Positions 34,742-43,357 of a stretch of 64,000 bases of DNA are shown here, in pieces; within the stretch, counting starts at the first letter, position 1; the number at the start of each line of letters is the position of its first letter. The stretch is taken from contig NZ_AP019791.1 in assembly GCF_007164525.1 (NCBI RefSeq), positions 607,501 through 671,500 of the forward strand. Direction: 5' to 3'. Below the pieces are notes generated by a model that saw only the letters and a list, made by a program, of their open reading frames with translations, was not told the DNA's origin and searched no databases. Position numbers and translations under genes: made by a program. This stretch comes from Rubrobacter xylanophilus. Its GTDB lineage: Bacteria; Actinomycetota; Rubrobacteria; Rubrobacterales; Rubrobacteraceae.

Positions 34742-34769
34742 CTGACATTTGCCCGCCGTAAGTTAAACT
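34742..34769 (+). promoter_or_regulatory. Leaderless promoter of the cysteine desulfurase operon
   Basis: A CTGACA -35 (34742-34747), a 16-bp spacer and a TAAACT -10 (34764-34769) are followed by exactly 7 nt and then ATG 34777. There is no Shine-Dalgarno in AGACCCG, so initiation is probably leaderless. Confidence 0.65.
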
Positions 34770-34776
34770 AGACCCG

Positions 34777-35946
34777 ATGACCGCGGAGAAGAGCGCAGTA
34801 TACCTGGACAACGCCGCCACCACCCCTCTGGACGAGCGGGTGCTCGGGGCCATGCTCGAGGGCCTGAGGGGGCTGCGCGGCAACCCCTCGGCGCTGCACG
34901 CCCCGGGGGCCGACGCCCGGGAGGCGATAGAGGAGGCCCGGGAGGGGGTGGCCGCCCTGATAGGTGCCTCCCCCGAGGAGGTGGTCTTCACCTCCGGCGG
35001 GACCGAGGCGGACAACCTGGCCCTCTTCGGGCTAGCCCGTTCCGCCCCGTCCCACAAGCGGCACGCGGTGATCTCGCGGGTCGAGCACCCGGCGGTGCGG
35101 GAAGCCGGGCGGCGGCTGGAGGCCGAAGGCTTCGAGGTCACCTGGCTCGGGGTGGATGGGTACGGGCTGGTGGACCCGGGGGCATTCGAGGCGGCGCTCC
35201 GGGAGGACACGGCGTTCGCCGCGGTGATCTGGGCTAGCGACGAGGTCGGCAGCGTCCAGCCGGTGGGGGAGCTGGCGGCGGCGTGTGCGGAGCGCGGCGT
35301 TCGCTTCCACGCCGACGCCGTGCAGGCGGCCGGACGGCTCCCGGTTGACGTGGGGGAGGTGCCGGTGAGCACGCTGGCCCTCTCCGCCCACAAGCTCTAC
35401 GGGCCGCAGGGGGTGGGGGCTCTCTACGTGCGGGAGGGCGCTGAGCTCTCCCCCCTCGTCCTGGGCGCCGGCCAGGAGCGGGGTCTGCGCAGCGGCACCG
35501 AGAACGTCGCGGCCATCGCCGGGTTCGGGGTCGCGGCCCGGCTCGCGGCCGGAGAGCTGGAGGAGCGGGCCCGCCACGAGCGCGCGCTGCGGGACAGGAT
35601 CCTCGCCGGCGTCCGGGAGATGGAGGGCATCCGGGTCAACGGGCATCCCAGGGAGCGGCTGCCGAACAACGTGCACCTGACGGTCGAGGGGGTGGAGGCC
35701 GAGGGGCTCGTGCTCTTCCTCGACGCGCTGGGGTACGCCGTCGGCAGCGGCGCTTCCTGCTCCTCCGGCGGCCACAAGGCCTCCCCCGTCCTGCTGGCGA
35801 TGGGTCTCGGCGAGCGCGAGGCCTTCTCCTCGATCAGGGTCAGCGTGGGCAAGGACAATACTCCCGAGGAGATCGACGGCTTTCTTGCGGCCTTCCGTCA
35901 GGCCGTCGGCCGGCTGCGCGAGCTCTCCCCACTGCAGGCGGGGTGA
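34777..35946 (+). CDS. Cysteine desulfurase (NifS/IscS class)
   Basis: This PLP enzyme (389 residues) takes sulfur from cysteine as a persulfide. Landmarks are LDNAATTP at the N-terminus, His104 over the PLP ring, Lys206 binding PLP (SAHKLYGPQG), and the mobile-loop Cys328 in GSGASCSSGG. The usual VNNEIG block reads ASDEVG, so Asp155 replaces the Asn that normally contacts the PLP phenolic oxygen. It lies 3 nt upstream of the IscU-like::MnmA fusion, which makes it the likely sulfur donor for 2-thiouridine. Confidence 0.95.
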   Translation: MTAEKSAVYLDNAATTPLDERVLGAMLEGLRGLRGNPSALHAPGADAREAIEEAREGVAALIGASPEEVVFTSGGTEADNLALFGLARSAPSHKRHAVISRVEHPAVREAGRRLEAEGFEVTWLGVDGYGLVDPGAFEAALREDTAFAAVIWASDEVGSVQPVGELAAACAERGVRFHADAVQAAGRLPVDVGEVPVSTLALSAHKLYGPQGVGALYVREGAELSPLVLGAGQERGLRSGTENVAAIAGFGVAARLAAGELEERARHERALRDRILAGVREMEGIRVNGHPRERLPNNVHLTVEGVEAEGLVLFLDALGYAVGSGASCSSGGHKASPVLLAMGLGEREAFSSIRVSVGKDNTPEEIDGFLAAFRQAVGRLRELSPLQAG

Positions 35947-35949
35947 GGG

Positions 35950-37419
35950 ATGCCCGAGCGCTACGGTCCGCGGGTCATTGAGCACCTGGTCAACCCCCGC
36001 AACGCCGGTGAGGTCTCCGGGCCCTCCGGTGTCGGCGAGGCCGGGAACGCTGCCTGCGGGGATCAGGTACGCTTCACCCTCGCCGTGGGAGAGGACCTGC
36101 GCCTGGAGGAGGTGCGCTACCGGGCCTACGGGTGCGCCGCCTGCATAGCCGCGGGTTCGGCGCTCGCGGAGCTCGTCGAGGGCCGGACCATCATCGGGGC
36201 GGCCCGCGTCTCGCGGGGGGAGCTCCAGGAGGCGCTCGGCGGGCCGCTCCCGCCGGGCAAGGAGCACGGCGTGACCCTGGCGCTCGACGCGCTGCACCGG
36301 GCCTTCGAGGACTACTGGAGCCGACAGGGGGACGCGCTGCTCGCCGGAGACGGCTTCGGGGACGGAAGCGGCGGGCGGCGGGGGGTCGTCGCCGCGATGA
36401 GCGGCGGGGTGGATTCCGCCGTCACCGCGCTGTTGCTCAAGGAGCGGGGTTACGAGGTGGTGGCGGTGACCTTCCGGCTGCACGACGGGGAGCCGGGCAG
36501 CCGGTCTTGCTGCTCGCCGGACACCGTGCTCTTCGCCCGGGAGACGGCCCACCAGATGGGCATCCCGCACTTCACCCTCAACCTCAGGGAGCTCTTCGAC
36601 CGGCGGGTCATGCGGGACTTCGTCGGGTCCTACGCCGCCGGCAGGACCCCCAACCCCTGCGTGGCCTGCAATGCCCACGTCAAGTTCCACGCGGCGGCCT
36701 TCCTCGCCGACCGGCTGGGGCTGCGGCACGTGGCCACCGGGCACTACGCCCGGGTGGGGGAAGGGCCGTGCCTGGAGCGTCCGGAGGACGGGCGCAAGGA
36801 CCAGACCTACGTCCTCTGGCCTGTCCCGCGGGAGCTGCTCGGGCGCACCATCTTCCCGCTCGGGGACTACCGCAAGGACGAGGTGCGCAGGATGGCCGAG
36901 GAGCGGGGGCTCGCCGTGGCCCGGACGCCCGAGAGCCAGGACATCTGCTTCATCCCCGACGGGGACTACCGCTCCTTTGTCCGGCGCCGGGTCAGGAGCG
37001 AGCCCGGGGAGATCGTGGACCGGCGGGGGCGGGTGCTGGGTCGCCACGCGGGGGTCGTGAACTTCACCGTAGGGCAGCGGCGGGGGCTCGGGGTCTCCGC
37101 CTCCACCCCGCTGTACGTGACCGAGGTGCGGCCGGAGAGCCGGCAGGTGGTGGTCGGGAGCCGGCGGGAGCTGGAGGTGCGCGAGGTGCTCGTGCGCTCG
37201 GCCAACTGGTTCCTGGACCCGCGGGAGGCCGCGCTCGTGCAGGTGCGCTACAACAGCGAGCCGGTCCCCTGCGAGGTGGAGAGGGGCGGGGACGGCTGGG
37301 AGGTGCGGCTGCTCGAGCCGGTCTTCGGGGTCGCGCCCGGGCAGTCCGCGGTGTTCTACACGCGGGATGGGACGAAGGTGGTGGGCGGCGGCATCATCGC
37401 CCGGCGGGACGCTGCTTGA
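35950..37419 (+). CDS. mnmA: Fusion of an IscU-like scaffold domain with tRNA 2-thiouridylase MnmA
   Basis: The protein has 489 residues. Residues 1-125 are an IscU/NifU-N domain (RVIEHLVNPRNAG, GNAACGDQV with C36/D38, YGCAACIAAGSALAEL with C62 and an extra C65). The third scaffold cysteine is lost: LPPGKEHGV has Gly107 where IscU has Cys106. After a Gly-rich linker (about 132-143) comes a full MnmA: the PP-loop SGGVDSA at 151-157, PNPCVACN with Cys237/Cys240, and DICFIP with Cys333. MnmA thiolates U34 of Lys, Glu and Gln tRNAs. Its desulfurase partner is the adjacent upstream gene. The RBS is GAGGG before the ATG. Confidence 0.95.
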   Translation: MPERYGPRVIEHLVNPRNAGEVSGPSGVGEAGNAACGDQVRFTLAVGEDLRLEEVRYRAYGCAACIAAGSALAELVEGRTIIGAARVSRGELQEALGGPLPPGKEHGVTLALDALHRAFEDYWSRQGDALLAGDGFGDGSGGRRGVVAAMSGGVDSAVTALLLKERGYEVVAVTFRLHDGEPGSRSCCSPDTVLFARETAHQMGIPHFTLNLRELFDRRVMRDFVGSYAAGRTPNPCVACNAHVKFHAAAFLADRLGLRHVATGHYARVGEGPCLERPEDGRKDQTYVLWPVPRELLGRTIFPLGDYRKDEVRRMAEERGLAVARTPESQDICFIPDGDYRSFVRRRVRSEPGEIVDRRGRVLGRHAGVVNFTVGQRRGLGVSASTPLYVTEVRPESRQVVVGSRRELEVREVLVRSANWFLDPREAALVQVRYNSEPVPCEVERGGDGWEVRLLEPVFGVAPGQSAVFYTRDGTKVVGGGIIARRDAA

Positions 37420-37431
37420 GGAGGTGGGGTT

Positions 37432-37821
37432 TTGGAGTTGTTCGTCGAGCTCATGAAAGGTCTGCTGTACGCGGGGATCGCTGCGGCCTTCTTTCTGCTG
37501 GCGTGGGCGTTTTTCAGGCTGGCGAGGATCTTCTCGGCCGCCGAGAGGAGCCTCAGGGAGATCTCCGAGCAGGTCGTGCCGCTCATCGGGAAGACCCACA
37601 CCACCGTCGACAACATCAACAGCCAGCTCTCGCAGCTCGACGAGGCGGTCGGGGACGTGGCCGGGATAACGGACGAGCTGGACCAGACGACCACGGTCAT
37701 AACCCGGGGCGTGAGGGGCGGGGTCATCCGGCTCTCCTCGGCCACCGCCGGGCTCTCGCGGGGCATCAGCGCGTTCCTTGGCACCAGGGCACCGGAGCAG
37801 AAGGGAGGGCGAAGAGAGTGA
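37432..37821 (+). CDS. DUF948 (YtxG-like) membrane-anchored protein
   Basis: The protein has 129 residues. One N-terminal TM helix (about 8-30, LLYAGIAAAFFLLAWAFFRL) is followed by a long helical DUF948 region (SLREISEQVVPLIGKTHTTVDNINSQL). It resembles Bacillus YtxG, a general-stress protein under SigB control. The TTG start follows GAGGAGGTGG. Its stop overlaps the GTG of the next, YtxH-like gene. The role is unknown. The position directly upstream of an RsbW-like protein and a SigB/F-type sigma factor supports a stress link. Confidence 0.85.
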   Translation: MELFVELMKGLLYAGIAAAFFLLAWAFFRLARIFSAAERSLREISEQVVPLIGKTHTTVDNINSQLSQLDEAVGDVAGITDELDQTTTVITRGVRGGVIRLSSATAGLSRGISAFLGTRAPEQKGGRRE

Positions 37822-38096
37822 AGGGCTGGGGCAAGGTGCTGACCGGGGTGCTTCTCGGGGTGGCGGGCACCGTCTACGCGACCAACGAGGAGGTGCGCCG
37901 GAGGTTGCCCGGGGCGGCCCGGGACCTGCCGGAGATCCTGCGGCGGCGCTTCCAGAGCGCGGTGGCCGCGGCCCGGGAAGCCTCCGAGAGCCGGCGGGAG
38001 GAGATCCTGCGCGAGCTGCGGGCCCGGGAGGAGGCCTCCGGGCGGGTCTCGCCGAACGGCGGGGGGGCGTCTGCGCGCGACGGGGAGGGGAGATGA
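37818..38096 (+). CDS. YtxH-like small protein
   Basis: The protein has 92 residues with a short glycine-rich hydrophobic N-terminus (VLTGVLLGVAGTVYATNEEVR) and a charged helical C-terminal region, the usual YtxH layout. It begins at a GTG overlapping the DUF948 stop (GTGA) and ends in an ATGA overlap with the next gene. In Bacillus subtilis, ytxG and ytxH are neighbours in the SigB regulon, and the same pair is seen here. Confidence 0.75.
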   Translation: MKGWGKVLTGVLLGVAGTVYATNEEVRRRLPGAARDLPEILRRRFQSAVAAAREASESRREEILRELRAREEASGRVSPNGGGASARDGEGR

Positions 38097-38371
38097 GCCC
38101 CGGGCAGACCGAGTATACCTACCTGCGGGTGCCGCCCGTCGCCGACCTGCGGGCGTGCGTGGGGCTCGTGCTGGCCGGGATGGCCGCGCGGGCCAGGATA
38201 GGCGTCGGGGGGCTGGAGGAGGCCGTGGAGCTTCTGGAGGGGTTTCATTCCGAGAGCGCTCCCACCAGCTTTCGCTTCGCGGTCTCCGGGGACACGGTCA
38301 TCGCCGAGGTCGAGGAGCCTTCGGAGGACGGGGGGAGCCGCTGGCGCACCGTGGTGGAGCTGGTCTCGTGA
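38093..38371 (+). CDS. Mini RsbW-like (anti-sigma-type) protein lacking the ATP site
   Basis: The 92 residues follow the outline of RsbW/SpoIIAB: EYTYLRVPPVADLRACVGLVLAGMAARARIGVGGLEEAVELLEGF corresponds to the first strand and helices, and FRFAVSGDTVIAEVEEP to the next strands. The N-box (EACTNAxxH in RsbW) is absent, replaced by LLEGFHSESAP, and the later G1/G2 boxes are missing. It therefore probably cannot bind ATP or act as a kinase. Its stop overlaps the sigma-factor GTG, which suggests a direct partner of that sigma factor. The similarity is by eye. Confidence 0.55.
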   Translation: MSPGQTEYTYLRVPPVADLRACVGLVLAGMAARARIGVGGLEEAVELLEGFHSESAPTSFRFAVSGDTVIAEVEEPSEDGGSRWRTVVELVS

Positions 38372-39144
38372 GCAGCGGCTACCCGCGGCCCGACAAGGCG
38401 CGGACGCGGCGGCTGCTGGAGCGTTATCACCGGGAAGGCGACCGGCAGGCCCGGGAGCAGGTCATCCAGGAGCAGCTGCCGCTCGCCGAGTTTCTGGCGC
38501 GCAAGTTCGCCGGGCGGGGTGAGCCGCTGGAGGATCTGGTGCAGGTGGCTTCCGTGGGGCTCATAAAGGCGGTGGACCGGTTCGACGTGGACCGGAACAT
38601 CGAGTTCTCCACCTACGCCACGCCCAACATCCTCGGGGAGATAAAGCGCCACTTCCGGGACAAGGGCTGGGCCATGCGGGTGCCGCGGGGGCTGCAGGAG
38701 CTCAGGCAGGCGGTGAAGGAGGCGATCCGCGAGGAGACGGTGAAGACCGGCCGCTCACCGACCATGGACGAGCTCGCCGAGCGGCTGGAGACGGACGTGG
38801 AGAGCGTGGCCGAGGCGCTCACGCTGGGGCGGGCTTACAACACGGCAAGCCTGGACGCCCCCATAAGCCAGGACGACGCCGAGGGGGACACCATCATGGA
38901 CCTGCAGGCCGACGAGAACCAGCCCATAGAGGGCATCGAGGACAAGCTCTTGTTGCAGGAGGCGATGCGCGGGCTGCGGGAGCAGCAGCGGGAGATCCTG
39001 CGGCTGCGGTTCAACGAGGGGAAGACCCAGACGGAGATCGCCGAGCGGATAGGGGTCAGCCAGATGCACGTTTCGCGGCTTTTGCGGCGGGCGCTGGCCG
39101 ACCTGCGGCGCTCGCTCTCCGAGATGGAGCACGAGCGGCACTAG
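38368..39144 (+). CDS. RNA polymerase sigma factor of the SigB/SigF/SigG type
   Basis: This group 3 sigma factor (258 residues) has region 2 (LEDLVQVASVGLIKAVDRFD, and FSTYATPNILGEIKRHFRDKGW), region 3 (TVKTGRSPTMDELAERLE) and a region 4 helix-turn-helix (KTQTEIAERIGVSQMHVSRLLRR). The GWAMRVPRGLQEL segment is diagnostic of the SigB/F/G class. It is the last gene of the YtxG-YtxH-mini-RsbW operon and starts at GTG overlapping the upstream stop. No RsbV-type antagonist is in the window. Confidence 0.95.
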   Translation: MSSGYPRPDKARTRRLLERYHREGDRQAREQVIQEQLPLAEFLARKFAGRGEPLEDLVQVASVGLIKAVDRFDVDRNIEFSTYATPNILGEIKRHFRDKGWAMRVPRGLQELRQAVKEAIREETVKTGRSPTMDELAERLETDVESVAEALTLGRAYNTASLDAPISQDDAEGDTIMDLQADENQPIEGIEDKLLLQEAMRGLREQQREILRLRFNEGKTQTEIAERIGVSQMHVSRLLRRALADLRRSLSEMEHERH

Positions 39145-39179
39145 AAAACGACCACCGGAAAAGTACAATACCCCAGAGC

Positions 39180-41828
39180 ATGGAGCACATGAAGAGCGCC
39201 GAGATACGCCGCAGGTTCCTGGACTTCTTCGCCGAGCGGGACCACAGGATCTACCCGAGCTCCTCCCTGATCCCGCACAACGACCCCACCGTGCTCCTGA
39301 CCACGGCCGGGGTCCAGCAGTTCATCCCGTACTTTCTGGGGCAGGAGAAGCCGCCCCACCCCCGGGCGGCGAGCGTCCAGAAGTGCTTCCGGACCCAGGA
39401 TCTGGAGGAGGTGGGCGATCCCAGCCACCTCACCTTCTTCGAGATGCTCGGGAACTTCTCCTTCGGCGACTACTTCAAGAAAGAGGCCATCGGGTGGGCC
39501 TGGGAGTTTCTGACCGAGGGGCTCGGCATCCTCCCCGAGCGGCTGTGGGTCACCATCTTCGAGGGCGACGAGGATGCTCCCGAGGACCTTGAAGCCAAGA
39601 GGTTCTGGATGGAGGTGGGGGTGCCGGAGCACAGGATCTTCGGGCTCCCCAAGTCCGAGAACTGGTGGGGACCTGTCGGTGAGACCGGTCCCTGCGGCCC
39701 CTGCTCGGAGATCTACTACGACTACGGCGAGGAGTTCGGCCGGGGGGATCCCCTGCGGGATCCTCGCTTCGGTCCCGGCGGCGAGGAGGGCGACGCCCGC
39801 TTTCTGGAGGTGTGGAACCTGGTCTTCAACCAGTACGAGCAGCTGCGGGACGGGAGTTTGCGGCCGCTGGAGCAGACCGGGATAGACACCGGGATGGGGC
39901 TCGAGCGGATCGCGGCGGTCATGCAGGGGGTGCGCTCGGTCTACGAGACCGACCTCTACGCTCCGGTCATCGAGCGGGCCCGGGAGTACACCGGCGTCGG
40001 GCTCGGCGACGGGGAGGTCACCGACCGGGCGCTGCGCATCCTCGCGGACCACGCCCGGGGGATGGCCTTTCTCATCGCCGACGGGGTCCGGCCGGGCAAC
40101 CAGCGGCGGGAGTACGTGCTGCGGAGGATCATCCGGCGGGCCACCCGCGAGGCCTACGGGCGCTTCGGGCTCGACGCCGAAAAGATCGCCTCGCTTGCCG
40201 AGACCGTCGCCGACTACATGGGCGGTTTCTGGGGCGAGCTGCGTGAGGCGCGAGAGGAGATCCGGCGGGTCGTCAGGAGCGAGGCCGCCCGGTTCATAGA
40301 CATCTACCACTCCGGGATGCGCCTGCTTGAGGAGGAGATCTCCAGGCTCGAGGGTGGGCAGTTCCCGGGCGAGGTGGCCTTCACGCTGCACGACACCTAC
40401 GGTTTTCCGGTGGAGGTGACCCGGGAGGTGCTCGCCGAGCGCGGGATCTCGCTGGACGAGGCCGGCTTCCGCCGGGCGATGGAGCGGCAGCGGGAGCGGG
40501 CGCGGGAGGCGCTGGAGGGGCACGAGCGGGCGGTGGCCGCCTTCCGCGACATGGAGATAAAGAGCCGCTTCGTCGGCTACGAGCGGGAGCAGGTGGAGAC
40601 CAGGATACTCGCGGTCGAGCCCGTCCCGGACGCCGAGGGAGAGCTCTACCTCGTCCTGGAGGAGAACCCGTTCTACGCCACCGGCGGCGGGCAGGTGGCG
40701 GACACCGGTTGGATCTCCTCGGAGAGCGGGCAGCTGGAGGTCGTCGACGCCATCCCCGCCGGGGACTACCAGGTGCTGCGGGCGAGGGTGGAGCGCGGCG
40801 ACTTCCGGGTCGGGGACGAGGTGGTCGCCTCCATAAACCGGGTGCGGCGCCAGCAGATAGAGGCCAACCACACCGCCACACACATCCTGCACTGGGCGTT
40901 GCGGGCGGTTCTGGGCAAGGAGGTGGTGCAGGCCGGGAGCTACGTCGGGCCCGACCGGCTGCGCTTCGACTACCGCTACTCGGGACGGGTCACCGAGGAG
41001 GATCTGTCCCGCATCCAGGAGCTGTGCCTGCTCAAGATCACCGAGAACCAGCCCGTCCGCTACTACACCACCACGCTGGAGGAGGCCCGCAAGCTCGGGG
41101 CCATCATGCTCTTCGGGGAGAAGTACGGGGAGCTGGTGCGGGTGGTGGAGGTAGACGGTTTCTCGCGCGAGCTGTGCGGCGGGACCCACGTCCGGGGCAC
41201 GGCGGAGATAGGGGCGTTCAAGATCATCTCCAACCGCAAGCACGGCGCCGATCTCTACAGGATCGAGGTTCTGACCGGCCGGGAGGCGCTCTACTACCTC
41301 ACGCGGGTCACCGAGACCGCTGAGCGGCTGGCGGCCGACCTGCGGCTCCCCAGGGTTGAGGAGCTTCCGGAGGCGGTGGGCAGGCTGCGCGAGGAGCTGC
41401 GGGAGGTTCGCGAGGAGCTGCGCCGGCAGGTGCTCGAGAGAGGGCTCGAGGAGATCGGCTCGCTGGTGGAGAACGCTGAGGCCATAGACGGGACGAAGGT
41501 GGTCACCGGCCGGGTGGCCGCCGCGGACGTGAAGGACCTTCGCCAGCTCTCGGACGACGTCAGGAACCGGATCGGGGGGCCGGCTGCGGTGGTGCTGGCG
41601 GCCGACCTGAACGGCAAGGCGGTGCTGGTGGCCAACTTCCACCCGGAGGTCTCCAGGCGGGTAAAGGCCGGGGACGTGGTCCGGGAGGCCGCCGGGGTCC
41701 TCGGCGGCGGCGGTGGCGGCAGCCCGACCATGGCCCAGGCGGGGGGCGGCAACCTGGAGGCGATCCCCGCGGCTCTGGAGCGGGTGCGGCAGATCCTGAG
41801 CCGCGAGCTCTCCGGCAGCGGGGGGTGA
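39180..41828 (+). CDS. alaS: Alanyl-tRNA synthetase
   Basis: This full-length AlaRS (882 residues) has the class II catalytic domain (MKSAEIRRRFLDFF, FFEMLGNFSFGDYFKKEA, GPCSEIYYD), the tRNA-recognition helices, the editing domain with the zinc-type NHTATHILHWALR (around 563) and CGGTHVRGTAEIG (around 667), and the C-Ala domain (GGGGSPTMAQAGG). A TACAAT -10 box at 39164-39169 leaves at most a 3-nt leader. Its stop overlaps the ruvX start (GTGA). Confidence 0.98.
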   Translation: MEHMKSAEIRRRFLDFFAERDHRIYPSSSLIPHNDPTVLLTTAGVQQFIPYFLGQEKPPHPRAASVQKCFRTQDLEEVGDPSHLTFFEMLGNFSFGDYFKKEAIGWAWEFLTEGLGILPERLWVTIFEGDEDAPEDLEAKRFWMEVGVPEHRIFGLPKSENWWGPVGETGPCGPCSEIYYDYGEEFGRGDPLRDPRFGPGGEEGDARFLEVWNLVFNQYEQLRDGSLRPLEQTGIDTGMGLERIAAVMQGVRSVYETDLYAPVIERAREYTGVGLGDGEVTDRALRILADHARGMAFLIADGVRPGNQRREYVLRRIIRRATREAYGRFGLDAEKIASLAETVADYMGGFWGELREAREEIRRVVRSEAARFIDIYHSGMRLLEEEISRLEGGQFPGEVAFTLHDTYGFPVEVTREVLAERGISLDEAGFRRAMERQRERAREALEGHERAVAAFRDMEIKSRFVGYEREQVETRILAVEPVPDAEGELYLVLEENPFYATGGGQVADTGWISSESGQLEVVDAIPAGDYQVLRARVERGDFRVGDEVVASINRVRRQQIEANHTATHILHWALRAVLGKEVVQAGSYVGPDRLRFDYRYSGRVTEEDLSRIQELCLLKITENQPVRYYTTTLEEARKLGAIMLFGEKYGELVRVVEVDGFSRELCGGTHVRGTAEIGAFKIISNRKHGADLYRIEVLTGREALYYLTRVTETAERLAADLRLPRVEELPEAVGRLREELREVREELRRQVLERGLEEIGSLVENAEAIDGTKVVTGRVAAADVKDLRQLSDDVRNRIGGPAAVVLAADLNGKAVLVANFHPEVSRRVKAGDVVREAAGVLGGGGGGSPTMAQAGGGNLEAIPAALERVRQILSRELSGSGG

Positions 41829-42247
41829 GCCCTTCCGGCGGCCGGGTGGTGGCCCTGGATCTGGGCGAGGTCTGGACGGGCGTCGCCGTCTCCGACCCCA
41901 CCGGGACCCTCGCGCGGCCGCTGGAGGTCGTGAGGACCGGGGAGCTCGACGGTCTGCTGCGGCGGCTCGTCCGCGAGGAGGGGGTGAGGGAGGTTTTGGT
42001 CGGGATGCCGCGGACGCTGCGGGGGGAGAGGGGCTTTCAGGCGCGGCGGGTCTCGGATAGACTGTGCGCGCTGAGGGCCACCTTCCCGGAGGTCCGCTTC
42101 GTGGAGTGGGACGAACGGCTCACCACGAAGGTGGCCTCCGGAATGCTTCGCGAGGGTCGCGGGCGGGGGAGACGCCGGGAGCGGGTGGACCATATCGCGG
42201 CGGCCCGGATGCTGCAGGAGTACCTCGAGCTGGGAGGGGGCGCTTGA
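41825..42247 (+). CDS. ruvX: YqgF/RuvX-type RNase H-fold protein
   Basis: The 140-residue protein has the RNase H-like first strand VVALDLGEVWTGVAVSD, VGMPRTLRGERG, WDERLTTKVA and VDHIAAARMLQEYL, all characteristic of YqgF. The family acts in pre-16S rRNA 5' processing and has been called a putative Holliday junction resolvase. The order alaS-ruvX-mltG-aroE is the standard one. GTG start and TTG (mltG) start are both in 4-nt overlaps. Confidence 0.95.
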   Translation: MSPSGGRVVALDLGEVWTGVAVSDPTGTLARPLEVVRTGELDGLLRRLVREEGVREVLVGMPRTLRGERGFQARRVSDRLCALRATFPEVRFVEWDERLTTKVASGMLREGRGRGRRRERVDHIAAARMLQEYLELGGGA

Positions 42248-43356
42248 GGCGCTACAACAGACGCAGGGCGGAGGACTGGGAAGAGCTGGAGGCCCGGCTC
42301 GACGCCATAGGCGCGCGGTCTTCCTCCAAGCGTCGCCGCAAGAAGCGCCGCTCCGGGAGGCCGCTGGTGGGGCTGTTGCTCCTCGCGGGGGTGCTGGCGG
42401 TGATCTACGCGATCTTCGCCGCCGCCACGGGCGGCGGCGAGGCCGGGGCGGAGCCGGTGGAGATCCGGGTCTCCAGAGGAGACACTCTCTCCGGGGTCGC
42501 CGAGCGGCTGGAGGAGAAGGGGGTCATCGGGAGCGCCTTCCTCTTCAAGCTGGAGGCCCGACTGGAGGGCAAGAGCGCGGCCATAAAGCCCGGGGAGTAC
42601 ACCTTCCGGCCCGGGGAGGACGACGACAGGATCCTTGCGCGTCTCACCGCAGGTCAGGCCGCCCCGACCTTCACCGTGACCATTCCGGAGGGGCTGACCC
42701 TGCAGCAGACCGCCCAGCGGGTCGCCCGAGCGAGCAGCGGTGACATCACGGTCGAGGAGTTCGAGCGGGCCGCCCGGAGCACCGACTACCCCTACGCCTT
42801 CCTCAGGGATCCCGCCATAAAGACCACGGAAGGGTTTCTGTTCCCCAAAAAATATGAGTTCGAGAAGGGCGCGACGGCCCGGCAGGTCGTCGACCGGCTT
42901 CTGGAGCAGTACCTTCTTGAGACGCAGGGTTTGGACATAGAGGGGGCCAGGGAGCGGCTCAACCTCACCGAGTACGAGCTGGTGATCACCGCCTCCCTCA
43001 TCGAGCGGGAGGCGGCGAACCCGCAGGAGAAGCCGCTCATAGCCTCCGTGATCTACAACCGGCTGCGGGAGGGGATGCCGCTGCAGATCGACGCCACAGT
43101 ACAGTACGCCCGCGGGGAGCCCAAGGCCAACCTCTCGCTGGAGGATCTGGAGATCGACTCACCCTACAACACCTACCAGCATCCCGGGCTGCCTCCGGGG
43201 CCGATCTGCAGCCCGAGCCTGAGCTCCCTGCAGGCTGCGGTGAACCCGGCCGATACGGACTACCTCTACTACGTGCTCAAGCGGGGCGGCGAGGAACACT
43301 TCTTCACCTCCGACTACGACGAGTTCCTCCGCGCCAAGGAGGCGGCGGGGCTCTAG
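42244..43356 (+). CDS. mltG: Endolytic murein transglycosylase MltG (YceG-like)
   Basis: MltG (370 residues) cleaves nascent glycan strands in the membrane. It has a basic cytoplasmic tail (KRRRKKRRSGRP), one TM helix (about 41-60), a LysM-like subdomain (RVSRGDTLSGVAERLEEKGV) and the catalytic YceG domain with the essential glutamate E254 in TASLIEREA, plus QIDATVQYARG and SPYNTYQHPGLPPGPI. It starts at a TTG that overlaps the ruvX stop. Confidence 0.95.
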   Translation: MRRYNRRRAEDWEELEARLDAIGARSSSKRRRKKRRSGRPLVGLLLLAGVLAVIYAIFAAATGGGEAGAEPVEIRVSRGDTLSGVAERLEEKGVIGSAFLFKLEARLEGKSAAIKPGEYTFRPGEDDDRILARLTAGQAAPTFTVTIPEGLTLQQTAQRVARASSGDITVEEFERAARSTDYPYAFLRDPAIKTTEGFLFPKKYEFEKGATARQVVDRLLEQYLLETQGLDIEGARERLNLTEYELVITASLIEREAANPQEKPLIASVIYNRLREGMPLQIDATVQYARGEPKANLSLEDLEIDSPYNTYQHPGLPPGPICSPSLSSLQAAVNPADTDYLYYVLKRGGEEHFFTSDYDEFLRAKEAAGL

Positions 43357-43357
43357 G

